The notes beneath the pieces were generated by a model that was not told the DNA's origin, did no database searches, and was given only the letters and a program-made list of their open reading frames with translations. Of a DNA stretch of 64,000 nucleotides, positions 15,907 through 25,576 are shown one piece after another. Position 1 is the stretch's first letter. Every line of letters begins with the position of its first letter. The position numbers were made by a program, and so were the translations under genes. Source of the DNA: Methylobacterium planeticum (lineage in GTDB: Bacteria; Pseudomonadota; Alphaproteobacteria; Rhizobiales; Beijerinckiaceae); NCBI RefSeq assembly GCF_008806345.1, contig NZ_VZZJ01000011.1, positions 1 to 64,000 on the forward strand, in the 5' to 3' direction.

Positions 15907-17391
15907 TCAGGCCTGGGCGCCGGCCCGAGCAACCTCCCCGGCCTGCGGCAGCGCTGCGATCCGCCAGCAGAGGTCCAGAACGCGGCGGGTCTGCGGATCC
16001 GGCAGGATGCCCTCGGCGATATCGGTGAACTTGCGCTCCAGGGCGGCGTCGCTCATCGGGCGCTCGACGCTGCCGATGGCGTGGGCGATGAACCGGTTCA
16101 GGCTGCGGCCGTCCTTGAGGGTGATCGTCAGATCGACCTGCTCGGGCTTGATCGCGGCATCCACCACCGGCGCCACCCGGCCCCGCAGGGCCGTGATGAC
16201 GGGATCACGCACCGCGCGGTCGCTGAACTGCTTCTCGCCGCCCGCTCCCTCCACCAGCGCCACCGCGACCGCGTGGTAGATGCTGAACTTGCCCTCGAGG
16301 CCCGAGCGCGGCGTCGTCTTGCCGGTGAGCTCGAGGACGAGGGGGTGCACCTTCATCGTCACCCGCTCGATCTCGTCCGGGGTGAGGCGGTTCTCGTCGC
16401 GCAGCTGCACCGCCGCGTCGATCGCCGGATGCATGACGATGCCGCAGGCGAAGGGCTTGTAGGTGTTGAGCAGGGCCTCGTAGCGCGTGCCGAGCCCGTC
16501 GGTGATCGCGCGGTAATCCTGCTTGGTCGAGACCGTGTTGGCCCAGCCGCGCTTGGCCTCGATCATCCCGTCGGAGCTCGTGTAGTTCTTCGCGGCCAGG
16601 ATCGCGGCGAAGAGCCCGTTCGCCGCGGCGCGGCCGGGATTGAAGCTCTTGTTCATGGAGCCGAAGGACTCACGCAGGCCCACCGGCTGCGAGGCCGCGA
16701 GGCCGAGCGCCCAGACCATCTGGCGCTCGTTGAGGCCCATCAGCTTGCCGGCCGCGGCGGCTGCACCGAACACGCCCGCCGTCCCGGTGATGTGCCAGCC
16801 GACATCGTAGTGGTTCGGGTAGACGGCGTTGCCGATCCGGCACTCGGTCTCGACGCCGAGCACCAGGGCGTTGAGGAAGTCGGCCCCCGAGACCGGGTGC
16901 ATCTCCGCGTAGGCCAGGATCGCGGAGGCGACGGGGCCGGCCGGGTGGATCACGGTCTTCAGATGCGTGTCGTCGTAGTCGAAGATGTGGCTCGACACGC
17001 CGTTGAGGAAGGCGGCGTTCATGATGTCGAAGCGCTCCGTGCGTCCGAACAGCCCCGCCTGCGCCGGCCCCGAGAAGGGGGCGAGCGCCGAGACCGCGAC
17101 GTCGAGGGTCTCGTGGTGGGACCCCCCGATGGCGACGCCGACCCAGTTGAGGAAGGTGCGGGTGCCCTCGCGGCGGACGGCCTCCGGCAGGTCCTCGTAG
17201 CGGGCGCCGACGACGTAGCGCGCGAGCGTCCGGGTCACGTCCGCCGCGGGTGTCGGGGCGGCGGGCGCAGTCCCTCCTGGGCCTTCGGGCGCTGCCCTCG
17301 CGCCGATACCCTCGGGCGCTGCCCTGGCACCGGTGGCGGCGAGCGCGAGGCCGGCTGTCCCCAGCAGCGTGCGGCGATCGATTCTGGACAT
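15907..17391 (-). CDS. MmgE/PrpD family protein, Tat-exported
   Basis: The 494-residue protein is a MmgE/PrpD homologue, the family of 2-methylcitrate dehydratase and related lyases. Family signatures visible are FLNWVGVAIGGSHH, FLNGVSSHIFDYDDTHLKTVIHPAGPV (the active-site stretch; quoted in parts: FLNGVSSHIFDYDD and HLKTVIHPAGP), GWHITGTAGVFGAAAAAGKL and KPFACGIVMHPAIDA. Unlike the cytoplasmic enzyme it begins with a twin-arginine signal (DRRTLLGTAGLALAATGARA), followed by a short duplicated GARAAPEG spacer. ATG 17391 has GGAAGG upstream. The substrate is unknown; the family is broad and many members are not methylcitrate dehydratases. Confidence 0.85.
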   Translation of the reverse strand: MSRIDRRTLLGTAGLALAATGARAAPEGIGARAAPEGPGGTAPAAPTPAADVTRTLARYVVGARYEDLPEAVRREGTRTFLNWVGVAIGGSHHETLDVAVSALAPFSGPAQAGLFGRTERFDIMNAAFLNGVSSHIFDYDDTHLKTVIHPAGPVASAILAYAEMHPVSGADFLNALVLGVETECRIGNAVYPNHYDVGWHITGTAGVFGAAAAAGKLMGLNERQMVWALGLAASQPVGLRESFGSMNKSFNPGRAAANGLFAAILAAKNYTSSDGMIEAKRGWANTVSTKQDYRAITDGLGTRYEALLNTYKPFACGIVMHPAIDAAVQLRDENRLTPDEIERVTMKVHPLVLELTGKTTPRSGLEGKFSIYHAVAVALVEGAGGEKQFSDRAVRDPVITALRGRVAPVVDAAIKPEQVDLTITLKDGRSLNRFIAHAIGSVERPMSDAALERKFTDIAEGILPDPQTRRVLDLCWRIAALPQAGEVARAGAQA

Positions 17392-17664
17392 GGCGCTTCC
17401 TTCCGTTCGCAGGCGTCGACGAGCCTGCTTCGGGCCGCGGCCCGAGCCAACCCGGCAGCCGAACCGGAACCGGGCTGCCGCCCGCCGACAACGCATGAGG
17501 TCGGCCTCGGGTCATCCGGAGCGCCGTCGAGGAGGCCGCCTCCCTCTCCCGCGTCCGAGGCGCAGGCACCCGGACGCCCGGCGCGCCGAGCCTGAAACGA
17601 CGGCCCGTTCGCGCGCCTGCCCCGATCGGAGGGCAGCGGCATCGCGCTGCCGCTCGGTGGCGCC

Positions 17665-18726
17665 TTATCCGGCCTGCGCCACGGCCTTGCCGAAGGCGTG
17701 CACGAAGCGCGGCTCGACGCGGCCGCTCATCCCGTGCAGGACCTGCAGCGCCTCCGCGGAGCTCATGGCCGGCTTGTAGGAACGGCGCTCCGTCAGCGCC
17801 GCGTAGACGTCGCAGATCGTCAGGAAGCGGACGACATCGCTGATGGCATCGCCGCTCAGGCCGTCGGGGTAGCCGGAGCCGTCGAGCATCTCGTGATGAT
17901 GACGCACTGCGTCCAGGATCGCCGGGTCCACGGTGGCACTGGCGCTGAGGAGCTTGAACCCGAGCACCGTGTGCGTGCGCATGACGGCCGCCTCCTCGGA
18001 ATCGAGCGGGCCGCGCTTGAGCAGGAGCCTGCGCGGAACGCGCGACTTGCCGATGTCGTGCACGAGGGCGGCGCGCACCAGGCGCTGCCGTTGCGCCTCG
18101 GGAAAGCCGATATGGGAGGCGAATTGGGCCGCGAGCCCCGCCACCACCAGGGAATGCTGATAGGTGGCGTTGTCATGGGCGCGGATGGTGTTGAGCCAGC
18201 GTGCAAGGCCGCCGTCCCGCAGGGCGGAGAGCAGGGGATCGACGCAGCCGTCGACCGCCTGCAGGTCGATAAACCGCGAGGCTTCGGCGACGCCGAAGAG
18301 CCCTTCGAGGGCGGCGGCCGCGCGCTCGGCGCATTGGCGGGCGCTGGCATTGAGGCTCCCCTCGGCGGGGTTGATCAGGTTGAGGAGCGCGGTGACGACG
18401 ACGTGCGGCTCCGCATAGACCGGCAGGCAGGCGCTCGCGCCGAGCATGCGCGCCTGGCGAAGCGCCCGGTCGGAGCTGCGATGCGAGAGGCACAGGATCG
18501 GAAGGCCGGCACCCCAGGCCTGACGCTGCAGGGCCAGCAGGCACGTCATGGCATTCGCGCGGGTCAGGTCCAGATCGGTCACGACCGCCGAGACGCCGGG
18601 CAGCTTGTCCCACCGGATGTCGGGCGAGACGACCTCGCACCGGCCGACGAGGCCCAGGCCGTCGGCGAGTGCCGCGCTCCGCTTCGGGCCGTCGGACACG
18701 AGCACGATCAGTCCGTCCAGCACCAC
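17665..18726 (-). CDS. HD-GYP domain phosphodiesterase with degenerate receiver
   Basis: This 353-residue protein should hydrolyse cyclic di-GMP. Residues 1-120 resemble a receiver domain (D12; VVTDLDL with D51) but lack the lysine normally near residue 105. The catalytic half has HDIGK at 223-227, the following RTHTVLG, HHHEM and DGSGYPDGL (GYP at 285-287), which together give the metal ligands and the GYP signature. Two GTGs at 18726 and 18723 can start it. It stands alone, convergent with nothing obvious, so its sensory input cannot be read from context. Confidence 0.88.
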   Translation of the reverse strand: MVLDGLIVLVSDGPKRSAALADGLGLVGRCEVVSPDIRWDKLPGVSAVVTDLDLTRANAMTCLLALQRQAWGAGLPILCLSHRSSDRALRQARMLGASACLPVYAEPHVVVTALLNLINPAEGSLNASARQCAERAAAALEGLFGVAEASRFIDLQAVDGCVDPLLSALRDGGLARWLNTIRAHDNATYQHSLVVAGLAAQFASHIGFPEAQRQRLVRAALVHDIGKSRVPRRLLLKRGPLDSEEAAVMRTHTVLGFKLLSASATVDPAILDAVRHHHEMLDGSGYPDGLSGDAISDVVRFLTICDVYAALTERRSYKPAMSSAEALQVLHGMSGRVEPRFVHAFGKAVAQAG

Positions 18727-19025
18727 CGCGCTCCTGCAGCGTTCGTCAGCTCATGCCCGACGACATCTCTCCGCGCGGCCCCTTAAGATCGATGGTGTCG
18801 CGCGCGGGCCTCTCGGAAAACGGTTACCAGCAGGCTAAATTCCTGCGAGCGACGCGAATCCGGGGCCTTCATCTGGATAAGGATCACACGATCCAACCGT
18901 GCCGGGCTGCGCGAGCCGCCACGTGCCGTGTCAGACGGCGTCGAATCACGTCCTGGCGTCGGGCGGGCCGCGTCTCAGCTTGGCCGGCGCCGGCGCTGCG
19001 ACGCCAGCATTGACCGGGGCATCGA
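18727..19025. other. Gap between HD-GYP and SDR genes; nothing identified
   Basis: The 299 bases upstream of the HD-GYP gene must carry its promoter, but I find no convincing promoter elements, operator or small gene. A few AT-rich patches near 18830 and 18880 are the only deviation. Confidence 0.4.
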
Positions 19026-19904
19026 TCACAACATCGGCACGCCGCCGGTGACCGGTACCAACGCTCCGCTCATGTAGCTGCCCTCGCGCGAGGCCAGCAG
19101 CACGTATGCCGGGGCAAGCTCCGCCGGCTGCCCGGCTCGCCCGAGCGGTGTCTGGGCACCGAGCGTCTCAAGCTCGTCCGGGCTCTTCACGATCGGCTGG
19201 ATGGGGGTCCAGATGGGGCCGGGGGCGACGCAGTTCACCCGGATCCCCTGCGGTGCGAGCAGATTGGACAAGCCGATCGTGAGACTCGCGATCGCGCCCT
19301 TCGTCGCCGCGTAGATCAGCATGGTCTTGTCGGCGATCTTCGCTTGCTCGCTCGTCGTGTTGATGATGGCCGCCCCCGGCCTCATGTGCGGCACGGCGGC
19401 CTGGCAGAGGTGGTACATCGCGAAGACGTTGACCCGGAACGTCCCCTCGAGGTCGTGCGCGTTGACGTCATCGAGGCTCGTGTTGACGACCTGTGCGGCG
19501 GCGTTGTTGACGAGGATGTCGAGACCGCCGAGCTCCGCCACCGTGCGGTCGACGAGGGCGCGGCAATGGTCCGCGTCGCGAATGTCCCCGGGCAGCAGCA
19601 CGGCGCGCCGCCCGGCCTCTCTGATCCAACCGGCCGTCTCCTCGGCGTCGGATTGCTCGTCGGCGAGATAGGAGATCGCGACATCGGCTCCTTCGCGCGC
19701 ATACGCGATCGCCACGGCCCGGCCGATCCCGGAATCGCCGCCGGTGATGAGTGCGACACGTCCGGTCAGGAGTCCCTTGCCGACATAGCTCGTTTCACCG
19801 TGGTCAGGCTCCGGCGTCATTTTCGAGCTGAGACCCGGGCGCGGCTGCTGCTGGTGGCCCGGATAGGGCGGACGCGCGCCGGCGTTGCGTGGGTCTGCGG
19901 TCAT
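19026..19904 (-). CDS. Short-chain dehydrogenase/reductase (glucose/general-stress type)
   Basis: The 292-residue enzyme has a 45-residue N-terminal extension (with a PGHQQQPRPG stretch) typical of the YhdF/YghA-like SDR subgroup, then the NAD(P)-binding motif TGGDSGIGRA at about 54-63, NNAA, the catalytic serine region INTTSEQ, and YAATK. The C-terminus ends with PVTGGVPML. Members of this subgroup are stress-associated oxidoreductases of uncertain substrate. ATG 19904 is chosen because it is the first in the family-like region; the ribosome site is poor. It is divergent from the hydrolase at 20099. Confidence 0.85.
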   Translation of the reverse strand: MTADPRNAGARPPYPGHQQQPRPGLSSKMTPEPDHGETSYVGKGLLTGRVALITGGDSGIGRAVAIAYAREGADVAISYLADEQSDAEETAGWIREAGRRAVLLPGDIRDADHCRALVDRTVAELGGLDILVNNAAAQVVNTSLDDVNAHDLEGTFRVNVFAMYHLCQAAVPHMRPGAAIINTTSEQAKIADKTMLIYAATKGAIASLTIGLSNLLAPQGIRVNCVAPGPIWTPIQPIVKSPDELETLGAQTPLGRAGQPAELAPAYVLLASREGSYMSGALVPVTGGVPML

Positions 19905-20098
19905 GTCTCGGTCTTTCTCGGCTTCCGCGAGGCGCATGCGGTGCAGGCGCGCTGCTTCTGCCAACGTGGATCGCGCGCACGCGTCCCTGCGGCAGAAGTT
20001 CGCGTCCGCGCGGCGTCGGCTCGAAGGACGCAGGGTGCAGCGAGGGGTCGCGGGGCCGGCCGCCTTGACCCTCGCGGAACCGGCGCGAGTTCGCCCGG

Positions 20099-21526
20099 AT
20101 GCCCGATCCCGCCGCCGAGCCGCCCGTCCTGTTCTGCCTGCACCTCCTCGGCGGAAGCGCGGAGACCTGGGATCGCGTCGCCGAGCGTCTCGCGGGCCGC
20201 CTGCGCTGCGTCGCGATCGACCTGCCCGGGTTCGGCGCCGCGGCCGACCTGCCCGGGTGCGGCGTGGCCGCCATGGCCGACCACGTCGCGGCGCGCATCG
20301 CGGCCCTCGCGCCGGCGCGCTGGCGGCTCGCCGGGCACAGCATGGGGGCGAAGGTGGCGCTGGCCCTCGCCCGCCGCGCGGAGGACGGCGCACCCGACCT
20401 CGCGGGCTTCTCCGGGCTCGTCCTCGTCGCGGGCTCGCCGCCGAGCCCCGAGCCCATGGCGGAGGCGGCGCGGGCGGCGATGATCGCCTGGATCGACGCC
20501 GGCCCCGACGTCCGCCGCGCCGAGGCGGACCGCTTCATCCGCCGGAACACCGGGGCCCCGCTCGCGGCCGACGCGCAGGCCCGCGCCGTCGCCGACGTGC
20601 TGCGGGCGAACCCGGAGGCCTGGAAGGCCTGGCTCGGCGACGGCGCCCGCGAGGATTGGAGCTGCCGCATCGGGGTGCTGCGCGCGCCCGCCCTCGTCCT
20701 CAGCGGCACGGAGGATGCCGATCTCGGCCCGCCGGCGCAGGTGGCCCTGACCCTGCCGCACCTCGCCCGAGGCCGCCACGTCACGCTCCCGGGCGCCGGC
20801 CACCTGCTGCCGATCGAGCGTCCGGCCGCGGTGGCGGACCTCATCGCCGGGCACGCTGCCGAGGCCCCGGCCGCGGTCGATCCGGGCCCGCCTCTTCCGG
20901 AGGCCTACCGGGCCCTGATCGCCTCGGAGCGGGTCAACAGCCGCCTGCGCGAGGTCCTGCTCGCCCGCGCCGCCCCCGACGATCCGGCCCACCAGCCGGT
21001 CGCCCTCGATCCCGTCGCGCTGGCCATCCTCCGCGCCGTCCTCGCCCGGGTGCTGCCGCAGGCCTTCGACGGCGGCGGCCGGATCGATCTCGCCGCCCGG
21101 ATCGAGGCGCGGCTCGCCCGCGGCGGCGGCGACGGCTGGCGCTTCGCCACGCTGCCGCCCGACGCGGAGGCCTATGCCCGCGCGCTCGCCACCCTCGATG
21201 CGGCGGCGCGCGAGCGCCACGGCGCGCCCTTCCTGGCGCTCGACGCCGCCGCGCAGGACGGGCTTCTGGCCTCGGTCGCCGCCGGTTCGGCCGCGGTCGA
21301 GACCCGGGACGGTCTCGGCGCCGAGGGCCTGAAGCTCTGGTTCGAGGATCTGCGCGCCGACGCGGTGCGGACCTACCTCGCCCACCCGGCCGCCCTGGCG
21401 CGCCTCGGCTACGGCGGCATCGGGGCGGGCGGCGACGACGTCGACCGCATGGTTGGCTTCACGCAGGTCGGCATCGACGCGCCGGAACCCTGGGAACCGG
21501 CAGCGACGGGGGAACGGGCGCGATGA
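20099..21526 (+). CDS. Alpha/beta-hydrolase fused to gluconate 2-dehydrogenase subunit 3-like domain
   Basis: This 475-residue protein joins two families. Residues 1-265 are an alpha/beta-hydrolase: [14 protein letters not shown] (oxyanion region), nucleophile elbow GHSMG, acid region [11 protein letters not shown] and the histidine in [13 protein letters not shown]. Residues about 280-470 resemble gluconate 2-dehydrogenase subunit 3: [47 protein letters not shown], then [10 protein letters not shown] and GFTQVG. The gene overlaps the following GMC oxidoreductase by ATGA. Subunit 3 is normally a separate small partner of such an oxidoreductase, so the pairing fits, but a hydrolase attached to it is unusual. 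No signal peptide is apparent. Confidence 0.82.
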   Translation: MPDPAAEPPVLFCLHLLGGSAETWDRVAERLAGRLRCVAIDLPGFGAAADLPGCGVAAMADHVAARIAALAPARWRLAGHSMGAKVALALARRAEDGAPDLAGFSGLVLVAGSPPSPEPMAEAARAAMIAWIDAGPDVRRAEADRFIRRNTGAPLAADAQARAVADVLRANPEAWKAWLGDGAREDWSCRIGVLRAPALVLSGTEDADLGPPAQVALTLPHLARGRHVTLPGAGHLLPIERPAAVADLIAGHAAEAPAAVDPGPPLPEAYRALIASERVNSRLREVLLARAAPDDPAHQPVALDPVALAILRAVLARVLPQAFDGGGRIDLAARIEARLARGGGDGWRFATLPPDAEAYARALATLDAAARERHGAPFLALDAAAQDGLLASVAAGSAAVETRDGLGAEGLKLWFEDLRADAVRTYLAHPAALARLGYGGIGAGGDDVDRMVGFTQVGIDAPEPWEPAATGERAR

Positions 21527-23085
21527 ACCTCGACGCGATGCGCCGCCACGCGCCGGACGAGGCCGTCGACGCCGTCGTGATCGGCACGGGGGCCGGCGGC
21601 GCGCCCCTGCTCGCCCGGCTCGCGGCGGCGGGCCTGAGGGTCGTGGCCCTGGAGGCCGGCCCGAACTTTGAGGCCGCCCGCTTCGGCTTCGACGAGACGC
21701 TGGCGGACGAGATCTACTGGACGGAGGAGCGCCTCAGCGGCGGCTCGACCCCGGAGGCCTTCGGGGGCAACAACAGCGGCACGGGCGTCGGCGGCTCGAC
21801 CCTGCACTGGGGCGCCTTCACGCCGCGCGCGGACCGGCGCGACCTGCGCCTCCACGGCGAGTCCGGGATGGGGCTCGACTGGCCGATCGGCCACGACGAG
21901 CTGGTGCCCTTCTACGAGCGCGTCGAGGCCTTCATCGGCGTCTCCGGGCCGCAGGCCTACCCCTGGGATCCGGCCCGGCGCTACCCGCTTCCCCCCGTCG
22001 CGCGGAACGCGCCGGCCCGGGTCATGGCCAAGGCCTGCGCGGATCTGGGTCTCTGCGCGACCGACGCCCCGGCCGCGGTGGTGTCGCGCGACTTCCCCCA
22101 GGAGGGCGGCGGGACCCGGCACGCCTGCATCCATTGCGGCTACTGCCACCAGGGCTGCCGCAACGGCGCCAAGACCAGCATGGACGTGACCTACCTGCCC
22201 CTCGCGGTCGCCCGCGGGGCCGAGATCCGCCCGGACAGCCGGGTGCACGGGCTCGAGCAAGACCGCGCGGGCCGGATCACGGCGGTGCTCTACCGCCGGG
22301 ACGGGCGCGACCACCGGCTGCGCTGCGGGACGGTCTTCCTCTGCGCGGGCGCCGTCGAGACGCCGCGCCTCCTCCTGCATCTCGGCCTCGCCAACGGCAG
22401 CGGGCAGGTCGGCCGCAACTACATGGGCCACGTCGCCACCCAGGTCTGGGGCAGCTTCCCGGGCGAGATGCGGATGAACCGCGGCTATCCCTCCTCGCTC
22501 ATCAGCGAGGACATGGTGCGCCCGGGCGATGCGGATTTCGCCGGCGGCTACCTGATCCAGAGCCTCGGCGTCGAGCCCCTGACCTGGGGCGCCTCGGTCG
22601 CGCGGGGGCGCGGCCTCTGGGGCGCCGCCCTGCGCGACTACCTCGACGGCTACAACCACGTCGCCGGCATCGGCATCAACGGCGAGACGCTGCCCTGCGA
22701 CACCAACGTCCTGACCCTGTCGGACGAGACCGACGCCCTCGGGATGCGCAAGGCGCAGGTCAGCTTCGGCTACGGCCGGAACGAGCAGTCCCTCAACGCG
22801 CACGCGACCCGGACCCTCAAGGCGCTCTGGGAGGCGGCCGGCGCCAGCGACATCTGGGTGCTCGAGCGCGTCGCCCACACGATCGGCACCTGCCGGATGG
22901 GCCGCGACGGCGACGAGGCGGTGGTCACCCCGTTCGGGCAGAGCTTCGAGGTGCCCAACCTCTGGATCTGCGACGGCTCGACCTTCCCGAGCTCCCTCGC
23001 GGCGAACCCGGCGCTCACCATCATGGCGCTCAGTCTGCGCTCGGCCGAGGCCTTTCTCGGAGGTCTGGGGCGACGGCCGGGCTGA
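21523..23085 (+). CDS. GMC family oxidoreductase, gluconate-dehydrogenase-like
   Basis: The 520-residue flavoprotein opens with the FAD-binding motif [17 protein letters not shown] (about 18-34) and [29 protein letters not shown] and the cysteine-rich [16 protein letters not shown] are typical of large subunits of membrane-type gluconate or related sugar dehydrogenases. The C-terminus has [21 protein letters not shown] and NPALTIMAL, the GMC_oxred_C active-site region with its histidine and asparagine. The start, ATG 21523, overlaps the subunit-3 fusion gene. No twin-arginine signal is visible on either protein, so location is uncertain. Confidence 0.88.
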   Translation: MNLDAMRRHAPDEAVDAVVIGTGAGGAPLLARLAAAGLRVVALEAGPNFEAARFGFDETLADEIYWTEERLSGGSTPEAFGGNNSGTGVGGSTLHWGAFTPRADRRDLRLHGESGMGLDWPIGHDELVPFYERVEAFIGVSGPQAYPWDPARRYPLPPVARNAPARVMAKACADLGLCATDAPAAVVSRDFPQEGGGTRHACIHCGYCHQGCRNGAKTSMDVTYLPLAVARGAEIRPDSRVHGLEQDRAGRITAVLYRRDGRDHRLRCGTVFLCAGAVETPRLLLHLGLANGSGQVGRNYMGHVATQVWGSFPGEMRMNRGYPSSLISEDMVRPGDADFAGGYLIQSLGVEPLTWGASVARGRGLWGAALRDYLDGYNHVAGIGINGETLPCDTNVLTLSDETDALGMRKAQVSFGYGRNEQSLNAHATRTLKALWEAAGASDIWVLERVAHTIGTCRMGRDGDEAVVTPFGQSFEVPNLWICDGSTFPSSLAANPALTIMALSLRSAEAFLGGLGRRPG

Positions 23086-23158
23086 ATCGTCCGCACGTGA
23101 TCTGCGGCGAGATCGCGGGCGAAAGCCCGGGAGGCCCGGCCGTTCGGAGGGGATGCGG

Positions 23159-24247
23159 CTAGTTCAGCGCGACGGGATCGACCTCGTTCAGGAAGGCCCC
23201 GACCTCGCGGAAGAACTGCATGCGGTTCTTCTCCATCATCACCGCATGGGTGCCCTCGCCGAGCTCGACGAAGCGCTTGTAGGGCGCGTTCGTGAGCTTC
23301 GCGAAATACTCCTGGGCCTGGTAGCTCGGCAGATCCGCATCCCACTCCGCGTGGATGACGAGGGTCGGCACGCGGATCAGGCCGGGATCGTAGAGCGGCT
23401 TGCCGGCCTGCCAGTAGTCCTGGGAATCCGCGATGATGCCGTTGGGGGCCCGCAGCACGGGCGGGCTCTGCGCGGTGCCGACCGGGTCCGTCGCCCAGGT
23501 CGCATCCGCCCATTGCTCGAACCAGCCCGGCGGGATCAGGTCGGCCTTCTTGTCCTCCGGGACGCCCTTGAGCCAGCGATCCTTCGCGCTATCCCGCGAG
23601 ACGCCGCGATAGGCGCCGAGCGGGCCGGTATTGCCGAGGTTCGGCGGTGCCTTGGCGAGCCATTGTGGCGCGTAGAGCACCAGGCGGTTCACCTTGTCGT
23701 TGTTTTGGCTCGTGTAGAGCCCCATCGTGGAGGTTCCCCACGACCAGCCCATCAGGTTGAGCTTGTCGGCGGCGCGGCGCTTGAGGATGAAGTCGACCGC
23801 GGTCCCGACGGCCCGCGCGGCGTCGGGCGTGCGCATGAACGGCTTGGTGTCCTGCGCGGGCATGCTCATCGGCTGCGGGCGGCTGGAGAAGCCGTAGCCC
23901 GGCAGGTCGACGAGGTAGACGTCGTAGCCCTGGCCCGCGAGGTAATCCATCATCGAGAGCCCGTTGAGGGGCAGGTCGAAGGAGGTCGAGGCGGGGTAGG
24001 TCGCCCCATGCACGTAGAGCAGGATCTTCTCGGCCGGAAAGGCTGCCTGCCCGACCGCGCGCTTGTTGCGGATGTAGAGTTCGATGCCGGGATCCTGCGT
24101 CGGGATGCGCAAGCTCTCGGTCTCGATGGCGCCCCCGGCAGCGGGTGCGGCGCGGGCGGCCGTCATCGGCGCGACCGGCGACGCCGCGAAAGCCGCGCAG
24201 GATGCGAGGCCGAGCAGGACTTGGCGTTTCGTCGATGTTCTCTGCAT
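23159..24247 (-). CDS. Exported alpha/beta hydrolase
   Basis: A 362-residue hydrolase with an N-terminal signal (KRQVLLGLASCAAFAASPVA ... ARA, about residues 8-33). Motifs are LLYVHGATYPAS (oxyanion), VDLPGYGFSSRP, the nucleophile elbow GWSWGTS, the acid in VIHAEWDADLP and the histidine in ELGEGTHAVMME. GGGAG lies ahead of ATG 24247. Its substrate is unknown; the family includes esterases and epoxide or haloalkane hydrolases. It is convergent with the GMC oxidoreductase gene. Confidence 0.82.
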   Translation of the reverse strand: MQRTSTKRQVLLGLASCAAFAASPVAPMTAARAAPAAGGAIETESLRIPTQDPGIELYIRNKRAVGQAAFPAEKILLYVHGATYPASTSFDLPLNGLSMMDYLAGQGYDVYLVDLPGYGFSSRPQPMSMPAQDTKPFMRTPDAARAVGTAVDFILKRRAADKLNLMGWSWGTSTMGLYTSQNNDKVNRLVLYAPQWLAKAPPNLGNTGPLGAYRGVSRDSAKDRWLKGVPEDKKADLIPPGWFEQWADATWATDPVGTAQSPPVLRAPNGIIADSQDYWQAGKPLYDPGLIRVPTLVIHAEWDADLPSYQAQEYFAKLTNAPYKRFVELGEGTHAVMMEKNRMQFFREVGAFLNEVDPVALN

Positions 24248-24327
24248 CGTGATCTCCCGACCGCCGGAGAGGCGGAGGCAGGGTTTGAAGCATCGCCCGA
24301 CCGGAACATCAATGCGGGTGCGGGACC

Positions 24328-25137
24328 TCAGCGGCGCGTGCCGATCGTGAGCAGGTAGGCGCGCGGCACGGCGATCCCGAGCTCGGTCCGGAAACGGTCG
24401 TGGAATGCCACGAAATCGCGCCGCAGGTCCGCCCGGCGGTCCGGGTCGAGGCTGCCCGCCAGCGCCTTGGTCGGCCCGTAGCCGTTGACGAAGACCTCCC
24501 AGGCCGCTTCCCCGTCGCAATCGTAGTAGACGCAGGCGCCGGGCTCGAACCTGAGGTCGAAGGCGTCCCCGAGCAGCGCCCGGAGGCGCTCGGGCTGGCC
24601 CCACGCGAACGGCGAGGGCGGCGGCGCGCCGGCGGGCGGCGGCATGTAGGCGCGCATCACCTTGAACATCTCGAAGACGGTGCCGTCGGGCGTCCAGGTC
24701 ACGAGGCCGAGGCGCCCGCCCTTGCGGCACACGCGCGCCATCTCGGCGGCGGCTGCCTCGGGTCGGCCGGCGAACATGACGCCGAAGGTTGACGCGACCA
24801 CGTCGAACGCCGCGTCGGCGGACGAGAGCGCCTCCGCGTCCTCGAGCCGGTAGGCGATGTCGAGCCGCTCCGCCGCCGCGCGGGTCCGGGCCGAGGCCAG
24901 GAGGTCGGCCGCGATGTCGATGCCGGTGACCCGAGCGCCCCGCCGCGCCAGCAACCGCGAGGTCCACCCGGTGCCGGTGGCGAGATCGAGCACCCGCTCG
25001 TTCGGGAGAGGGTCGAGCCGCGTGACGCAGTGCTCCAGCGCCGCGGAGATCTGGTGGCTCACCGCGTCGTAGGCCGCCCCGCCCGAATTCCAGACCGTCG
25101 CCGCGCGCTCGTTGTGATCCTGGATCGCCCTGGACAT
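24328..25137 (-). CDS. Class I SAM-dependent methyltransferase
   Basis: The 269-residue enzyme begins MSRAIQDHNERAATVWNSGG, a common opening in UbiE-like methyltransferases, then has motif I VLDLATGTGWTSRLLARRGA, motif II VTGIDIAADLL, FDVVASTFGVMFAG and EMARVCRKGGRLGLVTWTP. The start at ATG 25137 begins the family-like region; upstream in-frame codons are Arg/Ala-rich noise. It lies 80 bases before the exported hydrolase on the same strand and may be co-transcribed. The substrate is not evident. Confidence 0.82.
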   Translation of the reverse strand: MSRAIQDHNERAATVWNSGGAAYDAVSHQISAALEHCVTRLDPLPNERVLDLATGTGWTSRLLARRGARVTGIDIAADLLASARTRAAAERLDIAYRLEDAEALSSADAAFDVVASTFGVMFAGRPEAAAAEMARVCRKGGRLGLVTWTPDGTVFEMFKVMRAYMPPPAGAPPPSPFAWGQPERLRALLGDAFDLRFEPGACVYYDCDGEAAWEVFVNGYGPTKALAGSLDPDRRADLRRDFVAFHDRFRTELGIAVPRAYLLTIGTRR

Positions 25138-25410
25138 CGCTCGCGCCCCACCGAGCAGGCGCCACGGATGGCCGCGGCAGGCCCGCTCGAACTGGCGCGG
25201 CGCGCGCCATGATACAGCCGAAACGGCCGGCATCCGCGCGGCCGCCGCGTCGGAGCGGTTCCGTGCGTTCCGGCCGGCAGGCCGCCGCACCGCTCCGCCG
25301 GCGCGCGCCGGATCCGTGCTCGCCCTCTCGACGCCGTGAGACCACGATCGTTCGCCCGCGCCCCGGCCTGCTCGACGGGCTCGACCTGGCGGCGCAGGGC
25401 GGCGGGATCC

Positions 25411-25545
25411 GTGATCGAGGATCTGGGCTTCGTCTGGTTCTTCGTGGCGACGTCCCCGATCGGGCCTCCGGTGGCGGCCCTCGGCTTCTACGTCGGGCGA
25501 CGGCGCGGCGCGCCGGCCGAGGCGGCCCGAACGGGCGGCGCCTGA
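25411..25545 (+). CDS. Possible small membrane protein
   Basis: A GTG at 25411 opens a 44-residue frame MIEDLGFVWFFVATSPIGPP, then VAALGFYVGRRRG and a short polar tail. The hydrophobic core could span a membrane once. A longer in-frame opening from 25336 reads as Arg/Ser noise. The ribosome site (GGCGGG) is weak, so this is tentative. Confidence 0.3.
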   Translation: MIEDLGFVWFFVATSPIGPPVAALGFYVGRRRGAPAEAARTGGA

Positions 25546-25576
25546 GGCCGGGACAGCCGCGATCCGGTCCGGACGC

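Noticed and set aside
19885..21522. N-terminal extension of the GMC oxidoreductase to 1066 residues
   Set aside because: The extension overlaps the hydrolase/subunit-3 fusion in another frame and is Arg/Pro-rich; the FAD motif begins just after ATG 21523.
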